NCBI GenBank assembly: GCA_002840905.1
Contig: PHDD01000012.1
Span: 16,144 to 80,143, forward strand
Reading direction: 5' to 3'
Source: Bacteroidetes bacterium HGW-Bacteroidetes-4
Lineage (GTDB): Bacteria; Bacteroidota; Bacteroidia; Bacteroidales; SZUA-534
Length of the DNA stretch: 64,000 nt
In this document: positions 30,435-39,804 of the stretch, one piece after another
Numbering within the stretch: position 1 is the stretch's first letter
How the letters are laid out: each line of letters begins with the position of its first letter
Notes under the pieces: generated by a model
What the model was told of the DNA's origin: nothing
Seen by the model: the letters and a program-made list of their open reading frames with translations, nothing else
Databases searched by the model: none
Position numbers and translations under genes: made by a program

Positions 30435-30460
30435 ACCCCCGCTTTAACGGGGGTTTTTTA
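30435..30460 (+). terminator. Hairpin terminator of pta-ackA
   Basis: ACCCCCGC and the following CGGGGGT pair around TTTAA, followed by six T. Confidence 0.85.
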
Positions 30461-30477
30461 GTGAAACAAAATTTTCT

Positions 30478-30588
30478 CAAGTGATAGTGAAGTGAAAATT
30501 ATAAGTTGAACTATTCCTGATAGCATACTTGTCCCTGACCGAAGGTCGGGGCCTATCGGGATAAATGAATTGAATCCGCCTGCCTGCC
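30478..30588. repeat. Dispersed intergenic repeat, copy B
   Basis: Second copy of the repeat at 22027-22152; contains an inner GACCGAAGGTC hairpin arm followed by GGGGCCTATCGGGATAAA. It fills the first part of the 362-bp gap between ackA and ptb; the remainder holds the ptb promoter region. Confidence 0.55.
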
Positions 30589-30729
30589 AATGATTTAGGT
30601 ATTTTGATAGCTGAATCGAAGAAAAACTTTATTAACACCTCTCCTGATTGCTGCAGTGAAGTTCATTTTGGCTGCTTTAAAACAGATCGATAAATAATTT
30701 TACGCATATTTTAAATGAATTTCATACAT

Positions 30730-30737
30730 TAGTTTTG
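30730..30737 (+). promoter_or_regulatory. Probable -7 element of ptb
   Basis: TAGTTTTG fits the TAnnTTTG element 35 bp ahead of the ptb start; no clear -33 element is seen, so the call is weak. Confidence 0.3.
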
Positions 30738-30771
30738 CATCGCTTAAAAAAATAACTAAACACATTATACA

Positions 30772-31683
30772 ATGAATATTACAAAGCTTGAACAAATGTA
30801 CGATGTGCTCCGCGGAGCCGAGAAAAAAAAGCTGGTTGCCGTTTGGGCCAACGATTCGCATACCATTGAAGCGGTGAGCGAAGCCATTGATTTAGGCATT
30901 GTTGAAGGAACTTTGGTTGGCGATATTGTTGAGATTGAAAAAGTTTGCAAGAACTTGTCGATCGACAGCAGTAAGTTTAAAATTGTTGATTGTAAATCGG
31001 ATAATCAGGCAGGCGACCTGGCTGTAAAACTGGTTATCGATGGTGAGGGCGATATCCTGATGAAAGGTTTATTATCGACCGATAAATACATGCGGGCTAT
31101 TTTGAATAAAGAAGCCGGTTTATTGCCTCCAAAAGCAGTTTTAAGTCATGTTACAGTAATTGAAAACGTCCATTACCATAAACTGTTGGTTGTTGGTGAC
31201 GTGGCAATTATTCCCGAACCCGATTTGAAACAAAAAATAGCCATTGCCAATTATTTAATTCAAACAGCTAAGGCATTGGGAATGGAAAAACCCAAACTGT
31301 CGCTGATATCAGCTTCGGAACAAGTTCTTCCAACAGTGCAATCGTCGGTTGATGCCTGCATTATTTCAAAAATGGGCGACCGCGGACAGATAAAAGGTGC
31401 AATAATTGACGGCCCTTTATCGCTCGATGCCAGCATTGATGCCGAAACAGCAAAAACTAAAGGAATAACCAGTCCGGTGGCAGGCGATGCCGATTGCCTG
31501 TTATTTCCCAACCTCGATGCAGGAAATGTTTTTTATAAAATGAATTCAAAAATGAGTGAAGCTGAAATGGGCGCTTTTGTGGCCGGAGCTAAAGTACCCT
31601 GTGTTCTTTCGTCGCGGGGCGATACCACAAAAACCAAATTAAATTCCATTGCTTTGTGCGCTATGCTGGCTTTATCGAAATAA
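30772..31683 (+). CDS. ptb: Phosphate butyryltransferase-like acyltransferase
   Basis: 303 residues of the PTA_PTB superfamily, shorter and different in signature from the pta gene upstream. Visible: VAVWANDSHTIEAVSEAID, GDILMKGLLSTDKYMRA, LSHVTVIENVHYHKLL and GDADCLLFPNLDAGNVFYK. Moves an acyl group (butyryl, possibly isobutyryl or another short branched acyl) from CoA to phosphate. Next gene is the matching kinase, so the pair makes ATP from acyl-CoA. Substrate range cannot be read from sequence. Confidence 0.88.
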   Translation: MNITKLEQMYDVLRGAEKKKLVAVWANDSHTIEAVSEAIDLGIVEGTLVGDIVEIEKVCKNLSIDSSKFKIVDCKSDNQAGDLAVKLVIDGEGDILMKGLLSTDKYMRAILNKEAGLLPPKAVLSHVTVIENVHYHKLLVVGDVAIIPEPDLKQKIAIANYLIQTAKALGMEKPKLSLISASEQVLPTVQSSVDACIISKMGDRGQIKGAIIDGPLSLDASIDAETAKTKGITSPVAGDADCLLFPNLDAGNVFYKMNSKMSEAEMGAFVAGAKVPCVLSSRGDTTKTKLNSIALCAMLALSK

Positions 31684-31693
31684 TTATAAGGGT

Positions 31694-31723
31694 AAGAGGA
31701 AAACACAGGTTTTCCTCTTTTTT
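31694..31723 (+). terminator. Hairpin terminator between ptb and buk
   Basis: AGAGGAAAAC pairs with GTTTTCCTCT around ACAG, followed by a T-run. It means buk may rely on its own promoter or on read-through. Confidence 0.75.
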
Positions 31724-31825
31724 ATGCGATTTATGTTGTTAAACAAAGTCAATTCTGCTACACAAACTAGAAATATATTTTAATTATCTGATAGATTTTC
31801 AGACCTTTGCAATAAAAATACCAAG

Positions 31826-32902
31826 ATGGATAAAATAAGAATATTAGCCATTAATCCTGGCTCAACTTCTACTAAAATTGCTGTTTACCATAACGACAAG
31901 TCGGTTTTTCTAAAAACCATTCGCCACAATGCGGAAGAATTGGAGCAGTTTAAAAAAATTACTGATCAGTTTGAGTTTCGGAAAGAGGTAATAATGAAAG
32001 AATTGCTCGACGCCGATATTTGTGTAAACGAACTCAACGTGATTATGGGTCGTGGTGGGCTTATTAAGCCTGTCGAGGGTGGTGTATACGAGGTAAATGA
32101 GCGCATGAAAGCCGATTTGGAAATTGGTTTAATGGGCGAACATGCCAGTAACCTGGGCGGTTTAATAGCATTGAATATTGCTCAGTCGCTACCCGATGCC
32201 CGTGCTTACATTGCCAATCCGGTAGTGGTTGACGAATTGCAGGATGTTGCCCGCATATCAGGGCATCCTGAGTTTGAGCGCATCTCAATTTTTCATGCCC
32301 TGAATCAAAAAGCCATTGCCCGTCAGTTTGCCAAAAACCGCGATTCAAAATACGAAGATTTGAATCTGATTGTTGCCCATTTGGGTGGTGGCATTTCGGT
32401 TGGTGCGCATTACCGGGGTAAAGTTATCGATGTAAACAATGCGCTCGATGGCGATGGACCTTTCTCGCCTGAGCGTTCGGGAAGTTTACCTGCCGGACAA
32501 TTGGTGCGTTTTTGCCACAGCAACAAATATTCGTTCGACGAAGTGAAGCGCATGATAACAGGCAAAGGAGGACTGATGGCTTACTTTGGAACCAACTCGT
32601 CATACGATATTGAAATGCTTGCAAAAAATGGCGATGCCAAAGCAAAGCTTATTCAGGATGCCATGGCTTACCAGATTGGTAAATCGATTGGTGAAATGGC
32701 TGCCGTACTTTATGGCGAGGTACATGGCATTTTAATTACCGGCGGAGTGGCTAACAACAAAGAACTTATTACTTACATTCGCAATATGGTGGGTTTTATT
32801 GCACCCATCTTTGTTTATCCGGGCGAAGACGAAATGTCAGCCCTGGCCATGAACGGATTGATGGTAATGCGCGGCGAAGTGGAAGTAAAAGAATACGTTT
32901 AA
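31826..32902 (+). CDS. buk: Butyrate kinase
   Basis: 358 residues, normal for butyrate kinases (ASKHA fold, related to acetate kinase). Visible: the N-terminal phosphate loop LAINPGSTSTKIAVYHND, GRGGLIKPVEGGVYEV, SIFHALNQKAIAR, IVAHLGGGISVGAHYRG and GILITGGVANNKELI. It phosphorylates ADP from butyryl- or a related acyl-phosphate. Pairs with ptb 143 bp upstream although a terminator lies between. Confidence 0.93.
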   Translation: MDKIRILAINPGSTSTKIAVYHNDKSVFLKTIRHNAEELEQFKKITDQFEFRKEVIMKELLDADICVNELNVIMGRGGLIKPVEGGVYEVNERMKADLEIGLMGEHASNLGGLIALNIAQSLPDARAYIANPVVVDELQDVARISGHPEFERISIFHALNQKAIARQFAKNRDSKYEDLNLIVAHLGGGISVGAHYRGKVIDVNNALDGDGPFSPERSGSLPAGQLVRFCHSNKYSFDEVKRMITGKGGLMAYFGTNSSYDIEMLAKNGDAKAKLIQDAMAYQIGKSIGEMAAVLYGEVHGILITGGVANNKELITYIRNMVGFIAPIFVYPGEDEMSALAMNGLMVMRGEVEVKEYV

Positions 32903-32922
32903 GCGTTATTATAGGATATTTT

Positions 32923-33048
32923 GAGGTTGTCCCAAAAGTAATGCGCATTTACCAAAAACTTACAAAATGTAAGTAATCTTCAAAAAAGGAACGCTGATGA
33001 TTAATTTGAAAGTAGATGATTTTAATCTTTTACTTTTTAGACAGCCTC
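32923..33048. repeat. 126-bp inverted-repeat element (MITE-like or long hairpin)
   Basis: GAGGTTGTCCCAAAAGTAA (32923-32941) is matched in inverse by TTACTTTTTAGACAGCCTC (33030-33048), 16 of 19 positions. The inner 88 bp include a small CTTACAAAATGTAAG hairpin and no gene. It fills nearly the entire gap between buk and the converging SDR gene. Could be a miniature mobile element or an extended terminator. Confidence 0.5.
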
Positions 33049-33060
33049 TTTTTTATGTAA

Positions 33061-33771
33061 TTAAGGAGTAGATTGCGATACCGGTAATATTTTGCCATTA
33101 AAAAAATGATGTCCGCTTAAAGCAAAATCGGCAATAAATTTACCCATTTCCTGGGCCGTGGTTGGGGCCTCATAACCCGGAAAAGCCTCAGCAAGCATTT
33201 CAGTGGCTACAGCTCCTAAGGCCAGGCAATTAAACTTAATCCGGCTTTCTTTATATTCTTCGGCCAGGCATTCGGTTAAGCTGGCCAGGGCTGCCTTGCT
33301 CGATGCGTAGGTAGCTAAACCAGGAAATTTTACACTTCCCTGAAAACCACCCATACTGCTTATATTTACCACATGGGCTTTTTCCGATTTTTCAAGCAAC
33401 GGAAGGCAGGTCTTTATCAGTTCAATGGGACCTAAGATGTTTACCCGGTATATTTGCGCTACTTCGCTGGACGAAAGTTCAGAAAAAGGTTTGTTAATTA
33501 AATACCCGGCATTATTAATCAGCACATCAATCGAATCGGTTTCATCAGTAATTAAAGCATTGAGTTCCTGAAAAGATTGCGTTTTGCTTAAATCAAAAAC
33601 CAGGGGAATTATTTGTGCGTAAGGCTGCTCTGTTTTGCAATAGTTTGCCAGTTCATTTAACTTTTCGCTGTTCCGCGATACCATAATTATTTTATGTCCC
33701 GGTTCTTTAGTAAGGTATTTAACCATTTCAAATCCAATTCCACGGCTGGTTCCTGTAATTAAAATATTCAT
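33061..33771 (-). CDS. SDR-family oxidoreductase
   Basis: 236-residue classical short-chain dehydrogenase/reductase. The cofactor loop is ITGTSRGIGFEM at the N-terminus, NNAGY near residue 90, the active-site Ser in VNISSMGGFQG and the catalytic YASSKAAL (YxxxK). The Arg at the end of the second strand (VSRNSEKL) suggests NADPH preference. Substrate not known. Single gene converging on buk. Confidence 0.9.
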   Translation of the reverse strand: MNILITGTSRGIGFEMVKYLTKEPGHKIIMVSRNSEKLNELANYCKTEQPYAQIIPLVFDLSKTQSFQELNALITDETDSIDVLINNAGYLINKPFSELSSSEVAQIYRVNILGPIELIKTCLPLLEKSEKAHVVNISSMGGFQGSVKFPGLATYASSKAALASLTECLAEEYKESRIKFNCLALGAVATEMLAEAFPGYEAPTTAQEMGKFIADFALSGHHFFNGKILPVSQSTP

Positions 33772-33917
33772 AGGGTATTGTTTTGTTTTCTGTTTGTATT
33801 AATCGCTCGCAAAATTAAACTATTTTTATGGAACAACTTTAGTTAAAATTTTTTGTTAACTTTTTGGAGGATCCGTTTTTTAAACCGTCCATACTGAATA
33901 ACCAAAGATTAAAATAA

Positions 33918-34448
33918 ATGAAGCGTTTGTTATTTTTTGGAATGATGTTATTGTTGGTGTTGCAGGCATTTCCGCAGGGAGCCATTAAAAAGCAACGAAA
34001 ATTAAGCGACAAGTTCTTTTTTGGAGGCGGGCTGGGCTTTCAATTTGGTGCTATTGCTGCCATTGAGATTAATCCCCTGGTGGGTTACGTTCCGTTGAAC
34101 AACACTTATGTTGGATTAAAAGGCGTGTATCAGTTTTATAAAGACAACCGCTTTAATGAGTCGACCGATATTTACGGAGGGAGTTTGTTTGGCATGTATA
34201 ATTTTATAGAAAAGGTGGCCTTGTATGCCGAATACGAAGTTGTTGGTTTGCAGACCAGTTATTTTACATCGCTTCAGAGCTTTACCGATAAGAATCGTTA
34301 CTGGATTCATAGTCCCCTGGCCGGTATTGGTTTTGTGCAACCCATTAATGAGCGTTCCAAAATGGTATTGATGCTGTTATGGAGTTTTAACGACAAAGCT
34401 TATTCGCCTTATCAGAATCCCCTGGTGCGTTTTATGATTATGATTTAA
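33918..34448 (+). CDS. Small outer-membrane barrel-like protein
   Basis: 176 residues with a signal peptide (LLFFGMMLLLVLQAFPQG). The mature part alternates hydrophobic and polar residues (FFGGGLGFQFGAIAAIEI, YVGLKGVYQFYKD) and has aromatic strand ends, as expected of a small beta-barrel of OmpA/OprF N-terminal type. Function unknown. It precedes the antiporter pair by 53 bp and may be transcribed with it. Confidence 0.65.
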   Translation: MKRLLFFGMMLLLVLQAFPQGAIKKQRKLSDKFFFGGGLGFQFGAIAAIEINPLVGYVPLNNTYVGLKGVYQFYKDNRFNESTDIYGGSLFGMYNFIEKVALYAEYEVVGLQTSYFTSLQSFTDKNRYWIHSPLAGIGFVQPINERSKMVLMLLWSFNDKAYSPYQNPLVRFMIMI

Positions 34449-34501
34449 TTAATAAAAATCAAACATTGTAAATTGATTAATTTTACTGAAAATTATACCT
34501 C

Positions 34502-36592
34502 ATGAATGATTTTTTTAAAGACTTTTTCCACCATTTTGAATTACCTTTTACCAATCCTGTACTTGTTTTTTCGCTGATTCTTTTCATCATTCTTTTTGTT
34601 CCTATACTTTTCCGGCGGATAAATGTTCCGGGAATTATTGGTCTTATCATCTCGGGAATAATTATTGGACCACTTGGCTTTAACGTCCTGGAAAAAAACA
34701 GTGCTGTTGATTTATTTTCAACCATTGGTTTGCTCTACATCATGTTTATGGCCGGTTTGGAACTCGAACTCAACGAATTTAAGCGGGTTCGTAATCAAAG
34801 TGTGGTCTTCGGATTCTTCACCTTTTTTATTCCTTTAATCATTGGCTTTCCTATTTGTTATTATTTATTGGGTTACGAACTCAACGCAAGTTTGTTAATT
34901 ACCAGTATGTTTGCCACCCATACCTTGGTAGCTTATCCAATTATTAGTAAACTGGGCATAGCCAAAAATAGGGTAGTGGCAGTTACTGTTGGAGGAACCA
35001 TCATAACCGATACCATTGTACTAATACTATTGGCGGTAATTATGGGAAACAGCCAGGGAAAACTTAATCCCGAGTTTTGGATTATTCTTGGTTCAACCCT
35101 GGTAGCTTTTACATTTATCATGTTTGCGGTAATTCCAAAAATTACCCGCTGGTTTTTTAAAAAACTCGAGAGCGAAAAACATGCACACTATGTTTTTGTA
35201 TTGTCGGTGGTTTTCTTTTCGGCATTTTTAGCTGAACTTTCTGGTTTGGAACCCATCATTGGCGCTTTTATTGCCGGATTGGCATTGAATCAGTTAATTC
35301 CCCAGTCATCGCCTTTAATGAACCGCATTGAGTTTATCGGCAATTCCATTTTTATTCCTTTCTTTTTAATTTCGGTGGGTATGCTTATCGATGTGCGGGT
35401 AATTTTTAGTGGTCCAGCTACCTTGTTAATAGGACTGGTTTTAACCCTCAGTGCCCTGTTAAGCAAATGGCTGGCTGCTTTTATCACGCAAAAAATATAT
35501 AAGTATTCCCGAATGCAACGGCAACTCATATTTGGATTAAGCAGCGCAAGGGTAGCAGCAACCCTGGCAATAATTCTGGTGGGTTACAATGCGGGTATCC
35601 TCGATAAAAACATTCTGAATATAGCCATTATAATTATATTGATAACTACCATTTTTTCGTCGGTGATAACCGAAAAAGCGGCCAAACAAATTCTTTTGGC
35701 CGATAATGCATCAGACGAATCCCAGGTTCAGCAGCCTTTGCAGGAACACATGTTGTTACCGATAGCCAATTTGATGAATATTGAAAAGCTGATTGAATTT
35801 GCTCTTTTAATTAAACAACATAAGTCGGTAAACCCCGTGACGGTTTTATCGGTTGTGCCAAACAATACGCAAGCCGAAGCAAATCTTATTGAAGCCCGTA
35901 AACGACTCGAAGAATTTAAGGCTCACGGTGCAGCTACCGAAACCAGTATAAATACGGTGGCAACCATCGATTACAATCCCTCTAGTGCCATTGGCCGCAT
36001 ATCAAAAGAAATTATGGCTGACATAATTATTCTGGGTTGGCCTAAAAAGGCAAATATTCTGGAACGTTTAATAGGAGAAAAGATTTACGCCATTGTAAAC
36101 AGTGTCGATAAGAATTTCTTTGTTTGCAGTTTGGATGCTCCCCTTATCAATCAAAAACGTATTGTGGTAATTACTACACCCAAAGCTGAATTGGAATATG
36201 GTTTTGAAACCTGGCTACATAAAGTAGTCAAATTATCGAAGGAGCTGAGTATTCCATTGGTACATTTCGGAAGTAAGATTACCCATGAGGCCATTCGGGA
36301 AGTAACCCAGCGAAATAAGCTGCATGCAACTTTTTCATTTAATACTTTCGACGATTGGGAAAACTTTCATTTACTGGCCGATTATATTAAAGCCGACGAC
36401 TTATTGATTTTGGTTTCTGCCCGCAAAAAATCATTGTCTTATGTGCATCATTTCGATCATATTCCCAATCGAATTGATAAACGTTTGATGAATAACGATA
36501 TTATTGTGGTATATCCCCAGCAGTTTAATCACAGAAATAATGAAACCGAAATTGCTTTATCCGAGACCTTACTCACAAATTATGAAAAATAA
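34502..36592 (+). CDS. CPA2-type cation:proton antiporter with UspA-like C-terminus
   Basis: 696 residues: an N-terminal transporter domain with about 12 helices (PGIIGLIISGIIIGPLGFN, LYIMFMAGLELELNEF, ISKLGIAKNR, EPIIGAFIAGLALN) of the Na+/H+ exchanger family, then a soluble tail from about 415 with a UspA-like fold (LPIANLMNIEKLIEFALLI, DIIILGWPKK). It exchanges Na+ or K+ for H+ across the inner membrane; ion choice unknown. A paralogue follows immediately. Confidence 0.9.
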   Translation: MNDFFKDFFHHFELPFTNPVLVFSLILFIILFVPILFRRINVPGIIGLIISGIIIGPLGFNVLEKNSAVDLFSTIGLLYIMFMAGLELELNEFKRVRNQSVVFGFFTFFIPLIIGFPICYYLLGYELNASLLITSMFATHTLVAYPIISKLGIAKNRVVAVTVGGTIITDTIVLILLAVIMGNSQGKLNPEFWIILGSTLVAFTFIMFAVIPKITRWFFKKLESEKHAHYVFVLSVVFFSAFLAELSGLEPIIGAFIAGLALNQLIPQSSPLMNRIEFIGNSIFIPFFLISVGMLIDVRVIFSGPATLLIGLVLTLSALLSKWLAAFITQKIYKYSRMQRQLIFGLSSARVAATLAIILVGYNAGILDKNILNIAIIIILITTIFSSVITEKAAKQILLADNASDESQVQQPLQEHMLLPIANLMNIEKLIEFALLIKQHKSVNPVTVLSVVPNNTQAEANLIEARKRLEEFKAHGAATETSINTVATIDYNPSSAIGRISKEIMADIIILGWPKKANILERLIGEKIYAIVNSVDKNFFVCSLDAPLINQKRIVVITTPKAELEYGFETWLHKVVKLSKELSIPLVHFGSKITHEAIREVTQRNKLHATFSFNTFDDWENFHLLADYIKADDLLILVSARKKSLSYVHHFDHIPNRIDKRLMNNDIIVVYPQQFNHRNNETEIALSETLLTNYEK

Positions 36593-36679
36593 TTGCTGTA
36601 AGGTTCAGGCCTCGCTTATGTTGAAAACATTTGGAGCCATTAAATTGTACCCATAGCATTTACTAACTGTTGCATTTTT

Positions 36680-38818
36680 ATGGCGTTAATTGTTAACTTG
36701 TTTAATCAGTTGCCTATTACCGATCCGGTGGTTAAATTTTTAATCATTCTGCTGATAATTTTAGTAATTCCCCTGGTTTCGGAACGACTTAAGATACCTC
36801 AGTTAATGGGAATGATAATAGCCGGGGTAGTAATTGGCCCTTATGGGCTTAACCTTTTAGCCCGCGATAGCAGCATAATTCTCTCGGGTACAGCCGGCCT
36901 ACTCTATATCATGTTCTTAGCCGGTTTGGAAATCGACATCAACGATTTTAAAAAGAATGCCGTTAAAAGTACAGTTTTAGGCTTGTTGGGCTTTCTTATT
37001 CCCATGATTTTTGGAACCTTAGCGGGAATTTATCTGCTTAATTTTGGTTTTTTAACTTCGGTTTTACTGGCCAGTATGTTTGCGTCGCATACGTTAATAA
37101 CTTACCCAATGGTGAGCAAAATGGGCATTTCGAAGAATACGGCTGTTAATATTTCGGTGGGCAGTACCTTAATAACAAATATTCTGGCACTATTGGTTCT
37201 GGCCATTACAGTTGGAATGACCTCGGGCGATATGGATCATCGTTTTTGGCTTAAACTTGGCTTTTCTTTTGTGGCTTTTACCCTGATTATTTTGTTTTTG
37301 TTTCCTATTGTTTCCCGCTGGTTTTTTAAACGTTACAGCGACAATGTGTCGCAATATATATTTGTATTGGTGGTTGTTTTTCTGGGAGCCGTTTTATCGC
37401 AACTTGCCGGTATCGAAGCCATTATCGGGGCCTTTATGGCCGGACTTGCTTTAAACCGTTTAATTCCGCGTACCTCGCCTTTAATGAATCGAATCGATTT
37501 TGTGGGAAATGCTATTTTTATTCCCTTCTTTTTAATTGGTGTGGGAATGCTTATCGATTATCGGGCCTTTAGCAGTATCGAAACTATTGTTGTTGCAATA
37601 ACCATGTCGGTAATAGCTACCGGAACTAAGTTTTTGGCTGCCTGGCTAACCCAAAAAAGTTTTAAGTTTTCAAAGTCCGAACGTCAGGTAATCTTTGGCT
37701 TAACCAATGCACAAGCGGCTGCTACCTTAGCGGCAGTTTTGGTGGGATACAATATTATAATAGGTGAAACGGCATCGGGTGAACCCATTCGGCTTTTGAG
37801 TGACAGTATTTTAAACGGAACCATTATTATGATTCTGGTTACCTGCACCATTGCTTCATTTGCAACGCAACAGGGTGCCCAGTCGATTGCCATGATTGAA
37901 CAGCCTGATAAACACGCTGAAAACAACATCGAGCGTATCTTAATTCCGGTAAGCAATCCGAATACCATTGAAGAGTTGATTAATTTAAGTAATATCATCA
38001 AATCAAAGACCAATACCCGGGGCCTTTTTGCCTTAAATATAATTAACAGCGACAATGCCGATGCTGAACTCGAAAAGCAGGGGTTAAAAGTCCTCGAAAA
38101 AGCAAAAATGGCAGCGGCTGCCACAGATATAGAAATGAAAACCCTCTTACGCTACGACATCAATTCAGTTAACGGAATTGTTAGTGTGATTAAGGAACAG
38201 CGAATCACTGATTTGGTTTTGGGACTTCATGTTAAAAAAGGAATCTCAGACTCCTTTTTGGGAAATTTAACCGATGGGATTCTTTCAAAAAGTAATGTTA
38301 CTACCTTTGTTTATCACCCTTTTCAACCCATTTCTACAGTTAAGCGGCATTTGGTGGTTGTACCTGAAAATGCAGAATACGAATTCGGTTTTTCGTTTTG
38401 GCTGGCCCGCCTATGGAATATTGCTTTAAACACCGGTGCCAAAATTGTGTTTTATGCTTCTGAAAACACCTTAAATCTGATAAAACAGGTACATGGAAAA
38501 CATCCTATTGAGGTTAGTTTTAAGGAATTTAACCATTGGGACGATTTTTTGATATTATCGAAAGACCTGAGGAAAGACGATAATTTTGTTGTGGTAATGA
38601 GTCGGAGTAAATCGTTGTCGTATCAGTCGAATATGATTAAAATACCCAAATACCTGAACCGCTACTTTCATGAGCAGAATTATTTATTGGTTTACCCGCA
38701 GCAATCAGAGAGTTTAACGCATGAAAAAATCGATCTTACCAATTCATCGCTGATTGAAGCCATCGAAGGAATTGATGTGATTGGTAAAACCATTGCTCAT
38801 ATTTTTCGTAAGCGATAA
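36680..38818 (+). CDS. CPA2-type cation:proton antiporter, tandem paralogue
   Basis: 712 residues with the same two-part design as its neighbour: transporter domain (LMGMIIAGVVIGPYGLN, LYIMFLAGLEIDIND, EAIIGAFMAGLALNRLIP) and UspA-like tail (ILIPVSNPNTIEELINLS, DLVLGLHVKKG). Clear sequence relation over the full length shows tandem duplication; the shared NRIxFxGNxIFIPFFLI block is nearly identical. 87 bp after the first copy, probably the same transcript. Confidence 0.9.
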   Translation: MALIVNLFNQLPITDPVVKFLIILLIILVIPLVSERLKIPQLMGMIIAGVVIGPYGLNLLARDSSIILSGTAGLLYIMFLAGLEIDINDFKKNAVKSTVLGLLGFLIPMIFGTLAGIYLLNFGFLTSVLLASMFASHTLITYPMVSKMGISKNTAVNISVGSTLITNILALLVLAITVGMTSGDMDHRFWLKLGFSFVAFTLIILFLFPIVSRWFFKRYSDNVSQYIFVLVVVFLGAVLSQLAGIEAIIGAFMAGLALNRLIPRTSPLMNRIDFVGNAIFIPFFLIGVGMLIDYRAFSSIETIVVAITMSVIATGTKFLAAWLTQKSFKFSKSERQVIFGLTNAQAAATLAAVLVGYNIIIGETASGEPIRLLSDSILNGTIIMILVTCTIASFATQQGAQSIAMIEQPDKHAENNIERILIPVSNPNTIEELINLSNIIKSKTNTRGLFALNIINSDNADAELEKQGLKVLEKAKMAAAATDIEMKTLLRYDINSVNGIVSVIKEQRITDLVLGLHVKKGISDSFLGNLTDGILSKSNVTTFVYHPFQPISTVKRHLVVVPENAEYEFGFSFWLARLWNIALNTGAKIVFYASENTLNLIKQVHGKHPIEVSFKEFNHWDDFLILSKDLRKDDNFVVVMSRSKSLSYQSNMIKIPKYLNRYFHEQNYLLVYPQQSESLTHEKIDLTNSSLIEAIEGIDVIGKTIAHIFRKR

Positions 38819-38906
38819 AGTTTTTTGTAATTCCCGATCAGTACTCTAAACAATTGAGGATATTGATTTGTAAATACATTTTGAATAAAAAGTTATTTAG
38901 AAAAAT

Positions 38907-38937
38907 TTTGAATAACGATATATTGCGTGTTTCTTTG
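38907..38937 (+). promoter_or_regulatory. Bacteroidota-type promoter of slyD
   Basis: TTTG (38907-38910), a 19-bp spacer and TTTCTTTG (38930-38937), 55 bp before the gene start. Confidence 0.45.
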
Positions 38938-38991
38938 CACAAAATTTTAATGTGAATAGCCAAAATAGTTTAAATTAAATCAAGGATAGAG

Positions 38992-39525
38992 ATGAATATT
39001 GCAAAAGAAAAAATGGTTTCAGTGGTCTACGAGTTAAAGTACGATGATGCCGATGCCCAGTTAATTGAAAAAGTTGAGAAAGATAATCCGCTTACATTCT
39101 TGTACGGAACCGGTTCTATGTTAGAGCATTTTGAAAAAAATCTGGAAGGTTTGGCCACCGGCGATGCCTTCGATTTTCGTTTAACAGCTGAGCAGGCTTA
39201 TGGCGAAGTAACTGATCAGGCCATTGTTGATGTTCCTCTTCAGGCTTTTGAAGTGGATGGAAAAGTTGACGAGACTTTAGTTAAAGTGGGAAACACCATT
39301 CCAATGATGGACAGCTACGGGAATAAACTCCATGGTATTGTTGTTGAAATTAGCAGCGATGCCGTAAAAATGGATTTTAACCACCCTTTAGCCGGCGAAG
39401 GCCTGCACTTTAAAGGTAAAGTAATTGAAGTTCGTGAACCTAAAGAAGAAGAACTGGCAGCCAGTTGTGGCACCGGATGTTCAACCGATGGTTGCGGAAG
39501 TGGGGGTTGCTGCGGCGGATGCTAA
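38992..39525 (+). CDS. slyD: SlyD-like FKBP peptidyl-prolyl isomerase
   Basis: 177 residues. FKBP domain with the flap inserted (IF) domain: VVYELKYDDADAQLIE, GTGSMLEHFEKNLEGLATG, then the inserted part and HPLAGEGLHFKGKVIEV. Cytoplasmic folding helper and metal chaperone. The tail (SCGTGCSTDGCGSGGCCGGC) holds seven cysteines instead of the His-rich tail of E. coli SlyD, so it may bind soft metals. Bidirectional terminator follows. Confidence 0.9.
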   Translation: MNIAKEKMVSVVYELKYDDADAQLIEKVEKDNPLTFLYGTGSMLEHFEKNLEGLATGDAFDFRLTAEQAYGEVTDQAIVDVPLQAFEVDGKVDETLVKVGNTIPMMDSYGNKLHGIVVEISSDAVKMDFNHPLAGEGLHFKGKVIEVREPKEEELAASCGTGCSTDGCGSGGCCGGC

Positions 39526-39545
39526 GCAATTTTTGAAGATGACAT

Positions 39546-39579
39546 AAAAAAAACCGGTAATCATCTTACCGGTTTTTTT
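39546..39579. terminator. Bidirectional hairpin terminator
   Basis: AAACCGGTAA pairs with TTACCGGTTT around TCATC, with A-run before and T-run after; it separates slyD from the converging cold-shock gene. Confidence 0.85.
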
Positions 39580-39586
39580 ATTCTTA

Positions 39587-39781
39587 CTATTTAATTACAG
39601 TAACCTGGGTGGCCATTGGGCCTTTTTCCCCGGCCTTTATTTCAAATTCTACTGTTTCACCTGGTTGCAGGGCATGTTTGCTTACAATTCCTGAACGGTG
39701 CACAAAAATTTCTTTTTGATCTTCGCCGATAATGAAACCAAATCCCTTGGTTTCATTATACCATTTTACTGCTCCTTGCAT
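39587..39781 (-). CDS. Cold-shock domain protein
   Basis: 64 residues, a single CSD. The RNP1-like KGFGFIIGE and RNP2-like EIFVHRSGI are present after MQGAVKWYNET. Binds single-stranded RNA/DNA. Lies 23 bp downstream of the RRM gene, likely the same transcript, giving a small RNA-binding unit. Confidence 0.93.
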   Translation of the reverse strand: MQGAVKWYNETKGFGFIIGEDQKEIFVHRSGIVSKHALQPGETVEFEIKAGEKGPMATQVTVIK

Positions 39782-39804
39782 GATATTTAATAATTAACAT
39801 TGAA

